From Arsenophonus fragariae (GTDB taxonomy: Bacteria; Pseudomonadota; Gammaproteobacteria; Enterobacterales; Enterobacteriaceae), in the NCBI GenBank assembly GCA_047291315.1, contig JBDPYZ010000029.1:1-30559 (forward strand): a stretch of 30,559 nucleotides of DNA. Reading direction: 5' to 3'. The notes beneath the pieces were generated by a model that saw only the letters and a program-made list of their open reading frames with translations, had not been told where the DNA came from and searched no databases. The translations under genes and the position numbers were made by a program. This document shows positions 17,250-26,098 of the stretch, piece after piece (positions within the stretch are counted from its first letter, which is position 1; every line of letters begins with the position of its first letter).

Positions 17250-18112
17250 CTTTAACCTGGCCTTCACCAGCAAAGCTTAACTTATTTCTCTATATTACCG
17301 GCCGTCGCGCTGATGGTTACCATCAACTTCAAACCCTGTTCCAATTCCTTAATTATGGTGATAAAATCACGATCAAACCACGTAAAGATAATCAAATTCG
17401 GCTGCTTACGCCCTTTATTAATCTACCTACAGAAAATAACCTTATTGTTAGAGCAGCGCGTTTATTACAGCGTTATTGTATTGAAATAGACCGCGCTTAT
17501 AGTCATCAAGGGGCGGATATTTATGTTAATAAAAGATTACCCACTGGTGGCGGTTTAGGTGGTGGCTCCTCTAACGCAGCGACCACATTGATTGCCTTAA
17601 ATCACCATTGGCAAACTAATATTGATGATAATACGCTAGCCGAGCTTTCCCATCAGCTCGGTGCCGATGTTTCCGTATTCGTAAAAGGTCATGCCGCTTT
17701 TGCACAAGGCATAGGTGATCAGCTTTTGCCGGTCAATCCAGTAGAAAAATGGTATTTAGTGGCCCACCCTGGAATAAATATTGCCACCCAACAAATTTTT
17801 GCTGATCCAGAATTAAAACGAAATTCAGCAAAACGCTCGGTAAGCGCATTATTACAAGAGCCATACGCAAATGATTGTGAACCAATCGCAAGAAAACGTT
17901 TCCCTGAGGTTGAAGAGCTTATTTCATGGCTGCTAGAATATACATCATCACGTCTTACAGGCTCAGGTGCTTGCGTTTTTGCTGAATTTGAAACTGAAGT
18001 AGCTGCCAGTAAGGTGTTAAATAAAGCCCCAGAGTGGGTGCAGGGTTTCGTTGCGCAAGGCGTTAACCAGTCTCCTTTGCATACATTCCGCTCTGGGATT
18101 TCCAGATATTGA
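17246..18112 (+). CDS. ispE: 4-diphosphocytidyl-2-C-methyl-D-erythritol kinase
   Basis: ATP-dependent kinase of the MEP isoprenoid pathway, GHMP superfamily. It is 288 residues from the ATG at 17246 (MTLTWPSPAKLNLFLYITGR). A TTG at 17231 is in frame but outside the family alignment. The phosphate-binding loop is LPTGGGLGGGSSNAA and the substrate region PAKLNLFLYITGRRADGYH. The C-terminal motif SRLTGSGACVFAEF is present. It overlaps lolB by four bases and is followed by prs, the E. coli order. Confidence 0.96.
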   Translation: MTLTWPSPAKLNLFLYITGRRADGYHQLQTLFQFLNYGDKITIKPRKDNQIRLLTPFINLPTENNLIVRAARLLQRYCIEIDRAYSHQGADIYVNKRLPTGGGLGGGSSNAATTLIALNHHWQTNIDDNTLAELSHQLGADVSVFVKGHAAFAQGIGDQLLPVNPVEKWYLVAHPGINIATQQIFADPELKRNSAKRSVSALLQEPYANDCEPIARKRFPEVEELISWLLEYTSSRLTGSGACVFAEFETEVAASKVLNKAPEWVQGFVAQGVNQSPLHTFRSGISRY

Positions 18113-18177
18113 ACCATCAATATAATAATATTTTTGGTCGATAATATCTTTATAGACGCAAGCCTGAGGTTTTTTAC

Positions 18178-19125
18178 GTGCCTGATATGAAGCTTTTTGC
18201 TGGTAATGCTACACCGGAACTTACTCAACGTGTTGCCAATCGTCTGTATACGAGTCTTGGTGACGCTGCGGTTGGTCGTTTTAGTGATGGTGAAGTTAGT
18301 GTACAAATTAATGAAAATGTCCGTGGGGGCGATATTTTCATCATACAATCAACGTGTGCTCCAACAAACGACAATTTAATGGAGCTTGTTGTCATGGTTG
18401 ATGCACTACGCCGTGCATCTGCTGGTCGGATCACCGCTGTCATTCCCTATTTTGGTTATGCACGTCAAGATCGCCGCGTACGTTCAGCTCGTGTGCCTAT
18501 TACCGCTAAAGTAGTTGCTGATTTTCTTTCCAGTGTCGGTGTTGACCGTGTCTTAACCGTCGATCTCCATGCTGAACAAATCCAGGGATTCTTTGATGTT
18601 CCAGTAGATAACGTTTTTGGGAGTCCGATCTTGTTAGAAGATATGCTACAACAAAATCTAGACAATCCGATTGTAGTTTCACCCGATATAGGCGGAGTGG
18701 TACGCGCCCGTGCCATTGCCAAATTATTAAATGATACCGATATGGCCATTATTGATAAACGTCGCCCACGTGCAAACGTTTCCCAAATTATGCATATCAT
18801 TGGTGATGTCGCTAATCGAGACTGTGTACTGGTTGATGATATGATCGATACCGGTGGTACCTTGTGTAAAGCTGCTGAAGCACTTAAGGAACGAGGCGCT
18901 AAACGGGTATTTGCTTATGCTACTCATCCTATATTTTCCGGTAATGCCGTCGCTAATATTAAGGATTCAGTAATCGATGAGGTGGTTGTTTGTGATACTA
19001 TCCCCTTATCAGCTGAAATCAAACAGCTCAACAAGGTTCGCTCTTTAACCCTGTCAGGCATGTTGGCTGAAGCCATTCGTAGGATCAGCAACGAAGAGTC
19101 GATCTCAGCGATGTTTGAACACTAA
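18178..19125 (+). CDS. prs: Ribose-phosphate pyrophosphokinase (PRPP synthase)
   Basis: Makes PRPP from ribose-5-phosphate and ATP for nucleotide, His, Trp and NAD synthesis. It has 315 residues, the E. coli length, and is nearly identical to it throughout. It starts at GTG (GTGCCTGATATGAAG), as in E. coli, with GAGG about ten bases before. Visible motifs are DGEVSVQINENVRGGD, YFGYARQDRR, the flexible loop with KRRPRAN, and the PRPP signature VLVDDMIDTGGTL. It is the most conserved protein in the window. Confidence 0.98.
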   Translation: MPDMKLFAGNATPELTQRVANRLYTSLGDAAVGRFSDGEVSVQINENVRGGDIFIIQSTCAPTNDNLMELVVMVDALRRASAGRITAVIPYFGYARQDRRVRSARVPITAKVVADFLSSVGVDRVLTVDLHAEQIQGFFDVPVDNVFGSPILLEDMLQQNLDNPIVVSPDIGGVVRARAIAKLLNDTDMAIIDKRRPRANVSQIMHIIGDVANRDCVLVDDMIDTGGTLCKAAEALKERGAKRVFAYATHPIFSGNAVANIKDSVIDEVVVCDTIPLSAEIKQLNKVRSLTLSGMLAEAIRRISNEESISAMFEH

Positions 19126-19172
19126 ATAATAAATTACGCTTAGTTAACCGTATTTATTAACTTAATATCACC

Positions 19173-19204
19173 AAAAACCCTTTGATACTTATCACGGGGT
19201 TTTT
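19173..19204 (+). terminator. Rho-independent terminator after prs
   Basis: AAAAACCC (19173-19180) pairs with GGGTTTTT (19197-19204) across a 16-base loop, the T run being part of the descending arm. It lies about 50 bases after the prs stop. E. coli has dauA and ychH between prs and pth; here the 307-base gap holds only this terminator. Confidence 0.75.
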
Positions 19205-19432
19205 ATTTGCTGCAAGATAATGACAGCATAACCCTAACACTATATAAGTTAATTAAATACGATCAAATTTATTTTGACCTGATATCTTGTTACCTAAAGT
19301 AAATTTATTGAAAAAATAGTAACCGTCATGCAATTCACCTATTCTACTGTCATTAAATTTAACTTTTTGTACTGCGTTGTCAAAAAAGGTAAACTATGTT
19401 CTTTAATAAAAGCCACTGAATAGTGAAAGAAT

Positions 19433-20026
19433 ATGGTAAGTAATATAAAACTGATCGTCGGTCTGGCTAACCCAGGTTCTGAATATGTGCCAACCCGGCA
19501 TAATGCAGGCGCTTGGTACGTCGAATTATTAGCCAAACAACATAATCAATTACTAAAAAAAGAAAGTAAATTCTTTGGTTATACCGCCAGGATCAATTTG
19601 GCAGATAATGATGTTCGCTTACTAATACCGACAACATATATGAATCTCAGTGGAAAATCAGTGTTAGCATTAGCCAGTTTTTATCGCATAAAGCCGACTG
19701 AAATTCTTGTTGCCCATGATGAATTAGATTTAATGCCAGGAATAGCCAAAATAAAATTGGGCGGCAGCAATAGCGGACACAATGGTCTTAAAGATATCCA
19801 AAATAAGCTGGGAAACAACCCTAATTTTTACCGTTTACGTATTGGCATTGGTCATCCAGGTGATAAAAATAAAGTTGTCGGATTTGTATTGAGCAAACCT
19901 ACCTTACAGGAACAAAAATTAATCGATGACACCATTGATAAAGCAGTACGTTGCACACCGATCCTGCTTAATGAAGGGGTTAATAAAGCTATAAACCGGT
20001 TACACGCTTTTAAAGAATCGAATTAA
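19433..20026 (+). CDS. pth: Peptidyl-tRNA hydrolase
   Basis: Releases tRNA from peptidyl-tRNAs that drop off the ribosome. It has 197 residues (E. coli 194). The active-site pattern is complete: N13 in GLANPGSEY, the catalytic His23 in TRHNAGAWYV, the Asn in TTYMNLSGKS, and the Asp in VAHDELDLMPG. The glycine-rich loop reads GGSNSGHNGLKDI where E. coli has GGGHGGHNGLKDI, a small change beside an invariant NGLKD. LRIGIGHPGDKNKVVGFVL is intact. It is followed by ychF after 123 bases, as in enterics. Confidence 0.96.
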   Translation: MVSNIKLIVGLANPGSEYVPTRHNAGAWYVELLAKQHNQLLKKESKFFGYTARINLADNDVRLLIPTTYMNLSGKSVLALASFYRIKPTEILVAHDELDLMPGIAKIKLGGSNSGHNGLKDIQNKLGNNPNFYRLRIGIGHPGDKNKVVGFVLSKPTLQEQKLIDDTIDKAVRCTPILLNEGVNKAINRLHAFKESN

Positions 20027-20149
20027 TATAATTAATTATATCATGCCTTCGGCAAGATCATTTTTACGTGTATAATCATCGACAAATTCATTCATATTTA
20101 TCAATTAGCGATCCGCGATTGAACAGATAAAAACTAAGGTAACATATTT

Positions 20150-21241
20150 ATGGGATTTAAATGTGGTATCGTTGGCCTGCCTAATGTAGGAAAATCAACG
20201 CTTTTTAATGCCCTGACCAAAGCCGGTATCGAGGCAGCAAACTTCCCTTTCTGTACTATTGAGCCTAATACCGGTATAGTACCGATGCCCGATCCTCGCC
20301 TTGATCAATTAGCGCAAATTGTCAAACCACAGCGAGTAGTGCCTACCACAACGGAATTTGTCGACATTGCAGGACTGGTAAAAGGCGCATCTAAAGGGGA
20401 AGGTTTAGGCAATCAATTTTTAACCAACATCCGTGAAACTGAAGCTATCGGCCACGTTGTTCGCTGTTTCGATAATGATAACATCGTCCATGTTGCCGAC
20501 CAGGTCGATCCACTAGCGGACATTGACACCATCAATACTGAACTGGCATTAGTTGACTTAGACACCTGTGAACGCGCTATTCATCGCGTTCAGAAAAAAG
20601 CTAAAGGTGGTGACAAAGACGCAAAAATTGAATTAGACACTTTGACAAAATGTTTACCTCATCTTGAAAACGTAGATATGCTACGTACTTTAGCGTTAAG
20701 TAAAGAAGAAAAAGCCACAATCCGCTATCTCAGCTTTTTAACTCTTAAGCCAACTATGTATATTGCAAATGTTAGTGAGAATGGTTTTAACAACAATCCT
20801 CACCTAGATGTGGTACGTGCCATTGCTGAAAAAGAGAGCTCCGTTGTCGTGCCAGTATGCGCGGTCGTTGAAGCTGATATTGCAGAACTAGATGAAGACG
20901 AACGCGACGAATTTATGGCTGAGCTGGGTATTGAAGAAGCCGGATTAAATCGTGTGATCTGCGCCGGTTATAAATTACTCAATTTACAAACTTATTTCAC
21001 TGCCGGCGTCAAAGAAGTTCGAGCCTGGACCATCCCCGTTGGCGCCACAGCACCGCAAGCGGCCGGTAAAATTCACACCGATTTTGAAAAAGGTTTTATC
21101 CGCGCTCAAACAATTTCATTTGCCGATTTTATTCACTATAACGGCGAGCAAGGCGCCAAAGAAGCGGGCAAAATGCGCGCCGAGGGCAAAGATTATATTG
21201 TGCAAAATGGCGATGTAATGAACTTTTTGTTTAATGTTTGA
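20150..21241 (+). CDS. ychF: Redox-responsive P-loop ATPase YchF (OLA1 family)
   Basis: Obg-like ribosome-associated ATPase linked to stress and translation control. It has 363 residues, the E. coli length. The P-loop GLPNVGKST is at residues 9-17 and the G3 region DIAGLVKGASKGEGLGNQFL follows. The G4 position is NVSE instead of NKxD, the family feature that shifts preference from GTP to ATP. The C-terminal TGS domain runs from LNLQTYFTAGVKEVRAWTI to VQNGDVMNFLFNV. AAGGTAA precedes the ATG. Intact. Confidence 0.97.
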   Translation: MGFKCGIVGLPNVGKSTLFNALTKAGIEAANFPFCTIEPNTGIVPMPDPRLDQLAQIVKPQRVVPTTTEFVDIAGLVKGASKGEGLGNQFLTNIRETEAIGHVVRCFDNDNIVHVADQVDPLADIDTINTELALVDLDTCERAIHRVQKKAKGGDKDAKIELDTLTKCLPHLENVDMLRTLALSKEEKATIRYLSFLTLKPTMYIANVSENGFNNNPHLDVVRAIAEKESSVVVPVCAVVEADIAELDEDERDEFMAELGIEEAGLNRVICAGYKLLNLQTYFTAGVKEVRAWTIPVGATAPQAAGKIHTDFEKGFIRAQTISFADFIHYNGEQGAKEAGKMRAEGKDYIVQNGDVMNFLFNV

Positions 21242-21300
21242 TTCATCTTACCTGATTTTATGACATCTCAACATAATCTATAAAGACCGTAATACCAATT

Positions 21301-21330
21301 AAAGCCCAGATAATTTGCATGGGCTTTTTT
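21301..21330 (+). terminator. Rho-independent terminator after ychF
   Basis: AAAGCCCA (21301-21308) pairs with TGGGCTTT (21320-21327), followed by further T residues, 60 bases after the ychF stop. It is a good intrinsic terminator closing the housekeeping block. Confidence 0.85.
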
Positions 21331-21412
21331 ATTCATTGGGCTTAATTTTTTATGATAGCTCTCAATCAAAGTAGAGTACAGAAGCGAGTATAATTACAAC
21401 CTTTAGGTACCG

Positions 21413-22440
21413 AAGGTATAACCTCTTTCCCAAAACACCTCGCAGATTTTCTGTCATACCACGCGATATACACAATCTGTCGGATAGGCTTTATCTGAAG
21501 TAGACACTTTAGTTTTATTTCCCATAATAATATCGTAATTACAGCTATCAATAAATTGATTACTGGTTCTACATGTTTGCACCCCTTCTAATAAATGTAA
21601 CTTTTAATACAAGTTTGACATCGATTTTGATTTCAGTAATGATGCCATATCCACATACATTATAGCTATTACATTCAGTTATCCCTCTTAGCGTGTGGTT
21701 AAATAATATAGCACCACTTTCAAAGTTACTAATCTGTCTCCTGACGTTATCAAAAATACTCTTCGCTTTATTCTCCTTGATGGACGTTTGATATTCCTCC
21801 TTTGCAGAATTAACCATCTCCTGATAACGCGCTGCCGATAATGGAAGCACCATATTTATATAAATAAAGTGTGCATTACTTAAACCTACGATATTAGCCA
21901 GTTCTTTTCTACGTTTATCGGCAATTTTAATTGCTACTTCGTGCACCCTGGTGGCAGGCAGACCTGCCGTGTAAAAGTCGTTAGCGCCGAACCAAACAAT
22001 AAAAAGAAAGTTTTCATCTTTACCCTTAGTGATAAAAAGTCTTTCTTAAAAGCATTTACCTCATCTTTCATGGTAGTAAGTGAGCATTTGTGAGCAATAG
22101 AGTGCGGCATACCACCTGTAGCTCCCCCCAACGGCATAATTGACATATAGAAACCGCAGGTCAAAACTTTATCCCCACCCAGACTTTTGAGAAAATGATT
22201 GATGCTTGTTTGTTAATTTTTTCGAAATGCTAGGCATTAGCTATCACAAGTGATTCTCCATAGGTAGTCGTCTCAAACATATGATCTGCCCAGTTACGGT
22301 AATCACTGTCGACCTATCTAATTCACCGTCATGGCACCGAATGCGCTCGCTAGCTTACCAATAATGGAACTGACCATCAGACCTGTGTCAGATAAGCTGT
22401 CGCCGAAAACAATAACATTACGAAAGCGTGTGGGTTGCAT
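21413..22440 (-). pseudogene. GDSL/SGNH-family lipase/acyltransferase (SseJ-like), broken
   Basis: The start at 22440 opens MQPTRFRNVIVFGDSLSDTG, block I of GDSL lipases with the nucleophile Ser. After a stop, other frames read NWADHMFETTTYGES, a block II-like GGATGG, and FFLLFGSNDFYTAG (block III GxND). A long open piece follows (21569-21946: VHEVAIKIADKRRKELANIV and onward). Near the end SDKAYPTDCVYRVV aligns with the DxxHPT of block V, but the catalytic His is Tyr. There are at least three frameshifts plus stops. Block order and spacing resemble Salmonella SseJ and related haemolysin/acyltransferase enzymes. Unlike SseJ, the GDSL motif comes within 15 residues of the start, so the translocation domain is missing. 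Effector ancestry is inference; GDSL membership is well supported. Confidence 0.72.
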
Positions 22441-23064
22441 TCCTTTTCTCTCTCATTTTAGTGTAATTAAATGGTTTCGTAGATTAAATAAAATATTGAT
22501 CGTTAATGGTAATAACTACTGACTGAACTGTGGCTATTTTCTACCAGCTTATTTTTCATTTTTTACCACTAGTTTTATACATCCAACTCCCAAAAATTGA
22601 GTGACTTTATCGGATAAATAGAACTATTACGAAAAAAACCGCTAACCATTGCCGGCCTTTTACACTTTAGTTAAGTAACAATTCTCTCAGCCAGACAAGC
22701 GTGAACTGGCAGGAGATATGAAGCTGTACTTTGAACCCTGGCCTCTATGTCAACAGCTGACAAGCGGTTGCTGAAGCGGTAATTAAAGCCATGATAGTGG
22801 AGAGCCAAGTCAGGCAGACTGTAGTGAGAATCAGTCAAAACGCGAGGTATGTGGATAAAAAAGATAAGTAACGGATCAATGCAGTGATGACAGGCGGCTA
22901 TCTGCCATCACTGCTAACCACGCAACTAATAGGAGTAGTCACGATAGCTAAAGCGATTATAAAGTAAAACAAACCCCAGACGACAAAAGAACTGACTATA
23001 AAATCAAGACGATATGCACTCGGGATTCACCTAACTAATTAATTACCTGTAGATTTAAGGAGTT
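22441..23064. other. Gene-free accessory stretch with an unidentified coding remnant
   Basis: No complete gene is found. From about 22680 to 22980 the composition is less AT-rich than around it. One plus-strand frame (about 22758-22871) is open for some 38 codons reading VAEAVIKAMIVESQVRQTVV and RISQNARYVDKKDK before a TAA. It looks protein-like, possibly phage-derived, but I do not recognise it, and the minus strand is also partly open here. Nothing else is assigned. Confidence 0.3.
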
Positions 23065-23205
23065 CTAAATATCTTTTAAGCTATGTTCAAGTGAATCTTT
23101 ATGATCGATAAATAAATTATCATAATCCACTGGTTCAGTGGATGTTTCTTCAAATATGAATATGAAGTTTTCCTTTATATCATCCAAGAATTCATCTTGC
23201 CTCAT
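23065..23205 (-). CDS. Small acidic protein, possible immunity protein
   Basis: A 46-codon frame with a good ribosome binding site (CGGAG, six bases before the ATG). The product starts MRQDEFLDDIKENF and ends DHKDSLEHSLKDI. It is strongly acidic and probably helical. It begins about 60 bases after the end of a broken toxin-like C-terminus on the same strand, the classic position for a cognate immunity protein. I do not recognise the family. It could also be a truncated gene. The reading frame and RBS are seen; the role is inference. Confidence 0.42.
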   Translation of the reverse strand: MRQDEFLDDIKENFIFIFEETSTEPVDYDNLFIDHKDSLEHSLKDI

Positions 23206-23263
23206 TTCAATCTCCGACCTTCTTATAAAGCCGATTATGTTTTTTATTGGCTATATGAACCAT

Positions 23264-23543
23264 TATGATTTAACAACTACCTTAATTTTTCCCTTGCTAT
23301 CAAGCACTTTAAAATAATTTTTATGGCTACCATTTAAATAAAATCTATCGCCTTTTTGATATATTCACCGACCTTACCAGAAGCCTGATACACACTCTAT
23401 CACTGATAAATTTGACTGGTTTTCTGAGATTTTTTCTTAATTTTATGGCCGTATTCTATGCGTTTACCATTCAATTTTTTGCTGCTATTAATCACATCAT
23501 AAAGCAAAAAACCTACTTTAATGTTTGCTGACGATACCACCAT
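23264..23543 (-). pseudogene. Toxin-like C-terminal fragment, broken
   Basis: A frame from 23543 (MVVSSANIKVGFLLYD, then KKLNGKRIEYGHKIKKK) ends at a TGA. A shifted frame continues YQASGKVGEYIKK, then, after another one-base shift, GDRFYLNGSHKNYFKVLDSK and GKIKVVVKS, and stops. The GDxFYLxxxHKxxxxVxDxxG pattern is what I know from C-terminal nuclease domains of bacteriocins and polymorphic (CdiA/Rhs-type) toxins. No N-terminal delivery domain is present, so only a tip survives. It lies between the phoH terminator and a small acidic ORF. Assignment is tentative. Confidence 0.4.
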
Positions 23544-23605
23544 TACATACTCATAGATAAATATAAAATAGATTAAATAGTTTCTGTTTGCTAGCCAAAT
23601 AAATA

Positions 23606-23626
23606 GCGCCCAGATCCTCTGAGCGC
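23606..23626 (-). terminator. Terminator hairpin after phoH
   Basis: GCGCCCAGA (23606-23614) and TCTGAGCGC (23618-23626) form a nine-pair stem (one G-U on the minus strand) with a three-base loop. On the minus strand it is followed by TATTTATTT. It lies 30 bases past the phoH stop. Confidence 0.6.
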
Positions 23627-23655
23627 AATTCAAATAAAAATTCTATTTTTAATTA

Positions 23656-24447
23656 TTAAAGCTCATAGGCTAATAAGGCCTTATGGCAGAGCTCAGAGCG
23701 AACACAATCGCCAATGGTAAATGTCACGAGGGAAACCAAATCATCGCAATCAAAACGTCGTAACGCATCTTCCAGACCAGAAATGATCCCTAACGGTAAA
23801 TCACATTGGGAAATGTCACCATTGACAACTGCAGTTACATTTTCTCCTAAGCGAGTTAAAAACATTTTCATTTGATTGGCTGTTACATTCTGAGCTTCAT
23901 CCAGTATTACAAACGCGTTTTCAAATGTTCGGCCACGCATGTAAGCAAAAGGCGCAATTTCTACTTTACCTATCTCAGGCCGTAGACAGTACTGTAAAAA
24001 AGAATGACCCAATCTTTTGGCTAAAAAATCATATACCGGCCGAAAGAAAGGCGCGAATTTCTCTGTCATATCACCCGGTAAAAAACCTAAATCCTCTTCT
24101 GCTTGCAGGACCGGGCGAGTTACGATAATTTTATTTATTTCTTTATTAATGAGGGCATCAGCAGCCATTGCAGAACTAATAAATGTTTTACCACATCCAG
24201 CTTCACCATTTGCCAAAATCAATTTTTGCCATTTAATAGCTTCGATATATTTTTTTTGTGCTTCACTTCGAGGAATGATGGGAGAAAAATCATGAGTTTC
24301 ACAAGCCATACCAATGGTTTCAATACCTGTAAAATCAACAAAAGATGCCACATTATTGATCTCTTTTAAACGAGACGAACGGCTTTTTTTTCTTAAAGAT
24401 CTTCTTAATTCTCGGCGTTCTCTAGTTGCAGTTTTCTGTCTACTCAT
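23656..24447 (-). CDS. phoH: PhoH-family ATPase
   Basis: Cytosolic P-loop ATPase of the PhoH family; in E. coli phosphate-starvation inducible, exact role unsettled (RNA-linked helicase-like activity is proposed for relatives). It has 263 residues. The start MSRQKTATRERRELRR corresponds to the inner MGRQKAVIKARREAKR of E. coli PhoH, with AAAGG upstream. Walker A is GEAGCGKT and Walker B is VILDEAQNVT. The blocks IVTRPVLQAEEDLGFLPGD, EKFAPFFRPVYDFLAKRLG, EIAPFAYMRGRTFENA and VVNGDISQCDLP are almost unchanged from E. coli. Intact. Confidence 0.94.
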   Translation of the reverse strand: MSRQKTATRERRELRRSLRKKSRSSRLKEINNVASFVDFTGIETIGMACETHDFSPIIPRSEAQKKYIEAIKWQKLILANGEAGCGKTFISSAMAADALINKEINKIIVTRPVLQAEEDLGFLPGDMTEKFAPFFRPVYDFLAKRLGHSFLQYCLRPEIGKVEIAPFAYMRGRTFENAFVILDEAQNVTANQMKMFLTRLGENVTAVVNGDISQCDLPLGIISGLEDALRRFDCDDLVSLVTFTIGDCVRSELCHKALLAYEL

Positions 24448-24905
24448 AGTTTTACCTTTCGGTAGTCTATATTTCGATGGTAATAATATTTGAATATCTA
24501 CACAAAAAAGCTATCTAAAACAGAGAGTTGACTCCAATCTTATTATTTGCATGAAAAAACCTGATACAAATTTCTCCATCTTGCATTTTATGGATAATTT
24601 ATAACCGGTTAACGATTGAAGAGTATATTTTAAGCATTTTATCATCTATAACCCCTATGTTAAACATCATCAAACACAGAACTACGACTACAAAACATCC
24701 TCAAGAACCTAATATTATTTTATATCCATTAATTAACTATAAAAAGTATTTTAACATCTGCGATACAAAAAATATTGTCGATTATTGCTTACCTGTCAAC
24801 TTTATTGTGCAAACAAATACCTTAAGTCACTTGATTGTTTATAAATAGCAGCAGTTAATAAGATCAGCTTGATAATATGCTATTTGTTTGATAATAAATG
24901 TTTTT
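24448..24905. other. Gene-free AT-rich stretch upstream of phoH
   Basis: It should contain the phoH promoter, but I see no clear -35/-10 pair or Pho box. A 63-codon plus-strand frame (24657-24848) lacks a ribosome binding site and family features. Nothing else is assigned. Confidence 0.5.
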
Positions 24906-25893
24906 TTATGGTCGCTGGCAATTTTTTGCTAATCGATAACCTGCCGCAATAACTGCCTGCTTATGTTAAAAAACAACACTATTTTTTGCTGATAAAATCT
25001 TATATCCCTGACAATGTGAAAAGTGGTATATCTGACTAATTTGGTTACCCTTAATCACTGCTGTAAAATAATTGTTCACCATATCAGAAGTATTACTTTT
25101 TGTTTTGATTATTTTTTGTCTATTTCAGCAGTTACAACTGACAACCCGGCTGCCTTATTTCTATGTCCTAATTGCTAGGTTAATTCACTAGTCACAAAAG
25201 GGTTATGATGCCCGGTAATTTTTTCAATTCGCTCATTTTGCAACTTTTCCAAACTATTAACCGGAAATTGTCGATCCTAGGCAATTAGTAGCAGTTGTTG
25301 TTACTTTAACATATTAAGATTATATCGGTCATACATATAAAACATAACACGGGCAACCTAACCTTTTACTTCATTTTAGGCTCAAAAATACGATTTTTAA
25401 AATCCACCCGGCTTTGACATTGGCCATAAGGAAATATAAACTGAGGATGACAGTTGGCATAATTAAAGTTACTCCTATAACCATTCACTTCACCAATAGA
25501 AAGCGCAATGTTATATAGATTAGCTTCCATCACGCGAAAAACAGAATCTGTCATAATACAATTCTTTTGACTGCCATTTTGCCAACATTGGCGCTGATGA
25601 CCAAATACCTACGCCGGCACAACATGTTCCCACTCTATCTCCTGAGCTCTGTTTATTTGTTTTCCGACTCGGTAACCATCACTACTTAAGTTCTACCCAA
25701 CCACCACTTTTTCCCATCCATAGCCATCCGCAATAGAGTGTTTTTTGATTTCCGGCAGTTTGGTCAAAGTAAATTTTATTACGGGCAATTTTTTGCTTCA
25801 TTAAAATTAGTTAGGAATAGCCGATATATTGAATGGTGCATAAAAAACTACCATCACGGTAATTATTACCGTTGAAAAATGAATTAATTTCAA
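24906..25893 (-). pseudogene. endA: Endonuclease I (EndA/Dns) with Ada-like zinc-binding tail, broken
   Basis: It begins near TTG 25893 (AGGA upstream) with a hydrophobic signal-like run, STVIITVMVVFYAPFNISAI, and continues FNEAKKIA, TLYCGW, EWEHVVPA-like remnants and FGHQRQCW-like remnants. The block VFRVMEANLYNIALSIGEVN is next, then YGQCQSRVDFKNRIFEPK, MFYMYDRYNLNMLK and ITGHHNPFVTSEL. These align with E. coli EndA over its length (MHNLQPSVGEVNGD, YGQCAMKVDFK, GNHNPYV). After a TAG the frame stays coding-like and a further domain follows: GNQISQIYHFSHCQGYKI, then KNSVVF and AVIAAGYRLAKNC. This fits the IYHxxxCxxY...N.V.F...A..AGYRxAxNC pattern of Ada-type metal-binding domains. At least four stops or frameshifts. 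EndA identity is strong; the tail as part of the same protein is likely. Confidence 0.75.
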
Positions 25894-26098
25894 AATTAAC
25901 GTCCTGGTTAAAATTAATATATAAATAGATCATTTTAATCATATTATTTTTTCATTATTATCGACAACTGTATGAAAAAAATAATTTTTTTATCTTATTT
26001 TATATGATGAATATCTATAAAAACCTGATCTTTTTTTGTATAAGAAGATAATGAACTATTTAAAATAAATTAGATAAAAATTTTCATTTGGAAATAAA

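Noticed and set aside
17719..18348. 209-codon minus-strand frame
   Set aside because: Lies antisense to ispE and prs, both of which are intact and highly conserved on the plus strand.
24657..24848. 63-codon plus-strand frame upstream of phoH
   Set aside because: No ribosome binding site, AT-driven composition and no family features.
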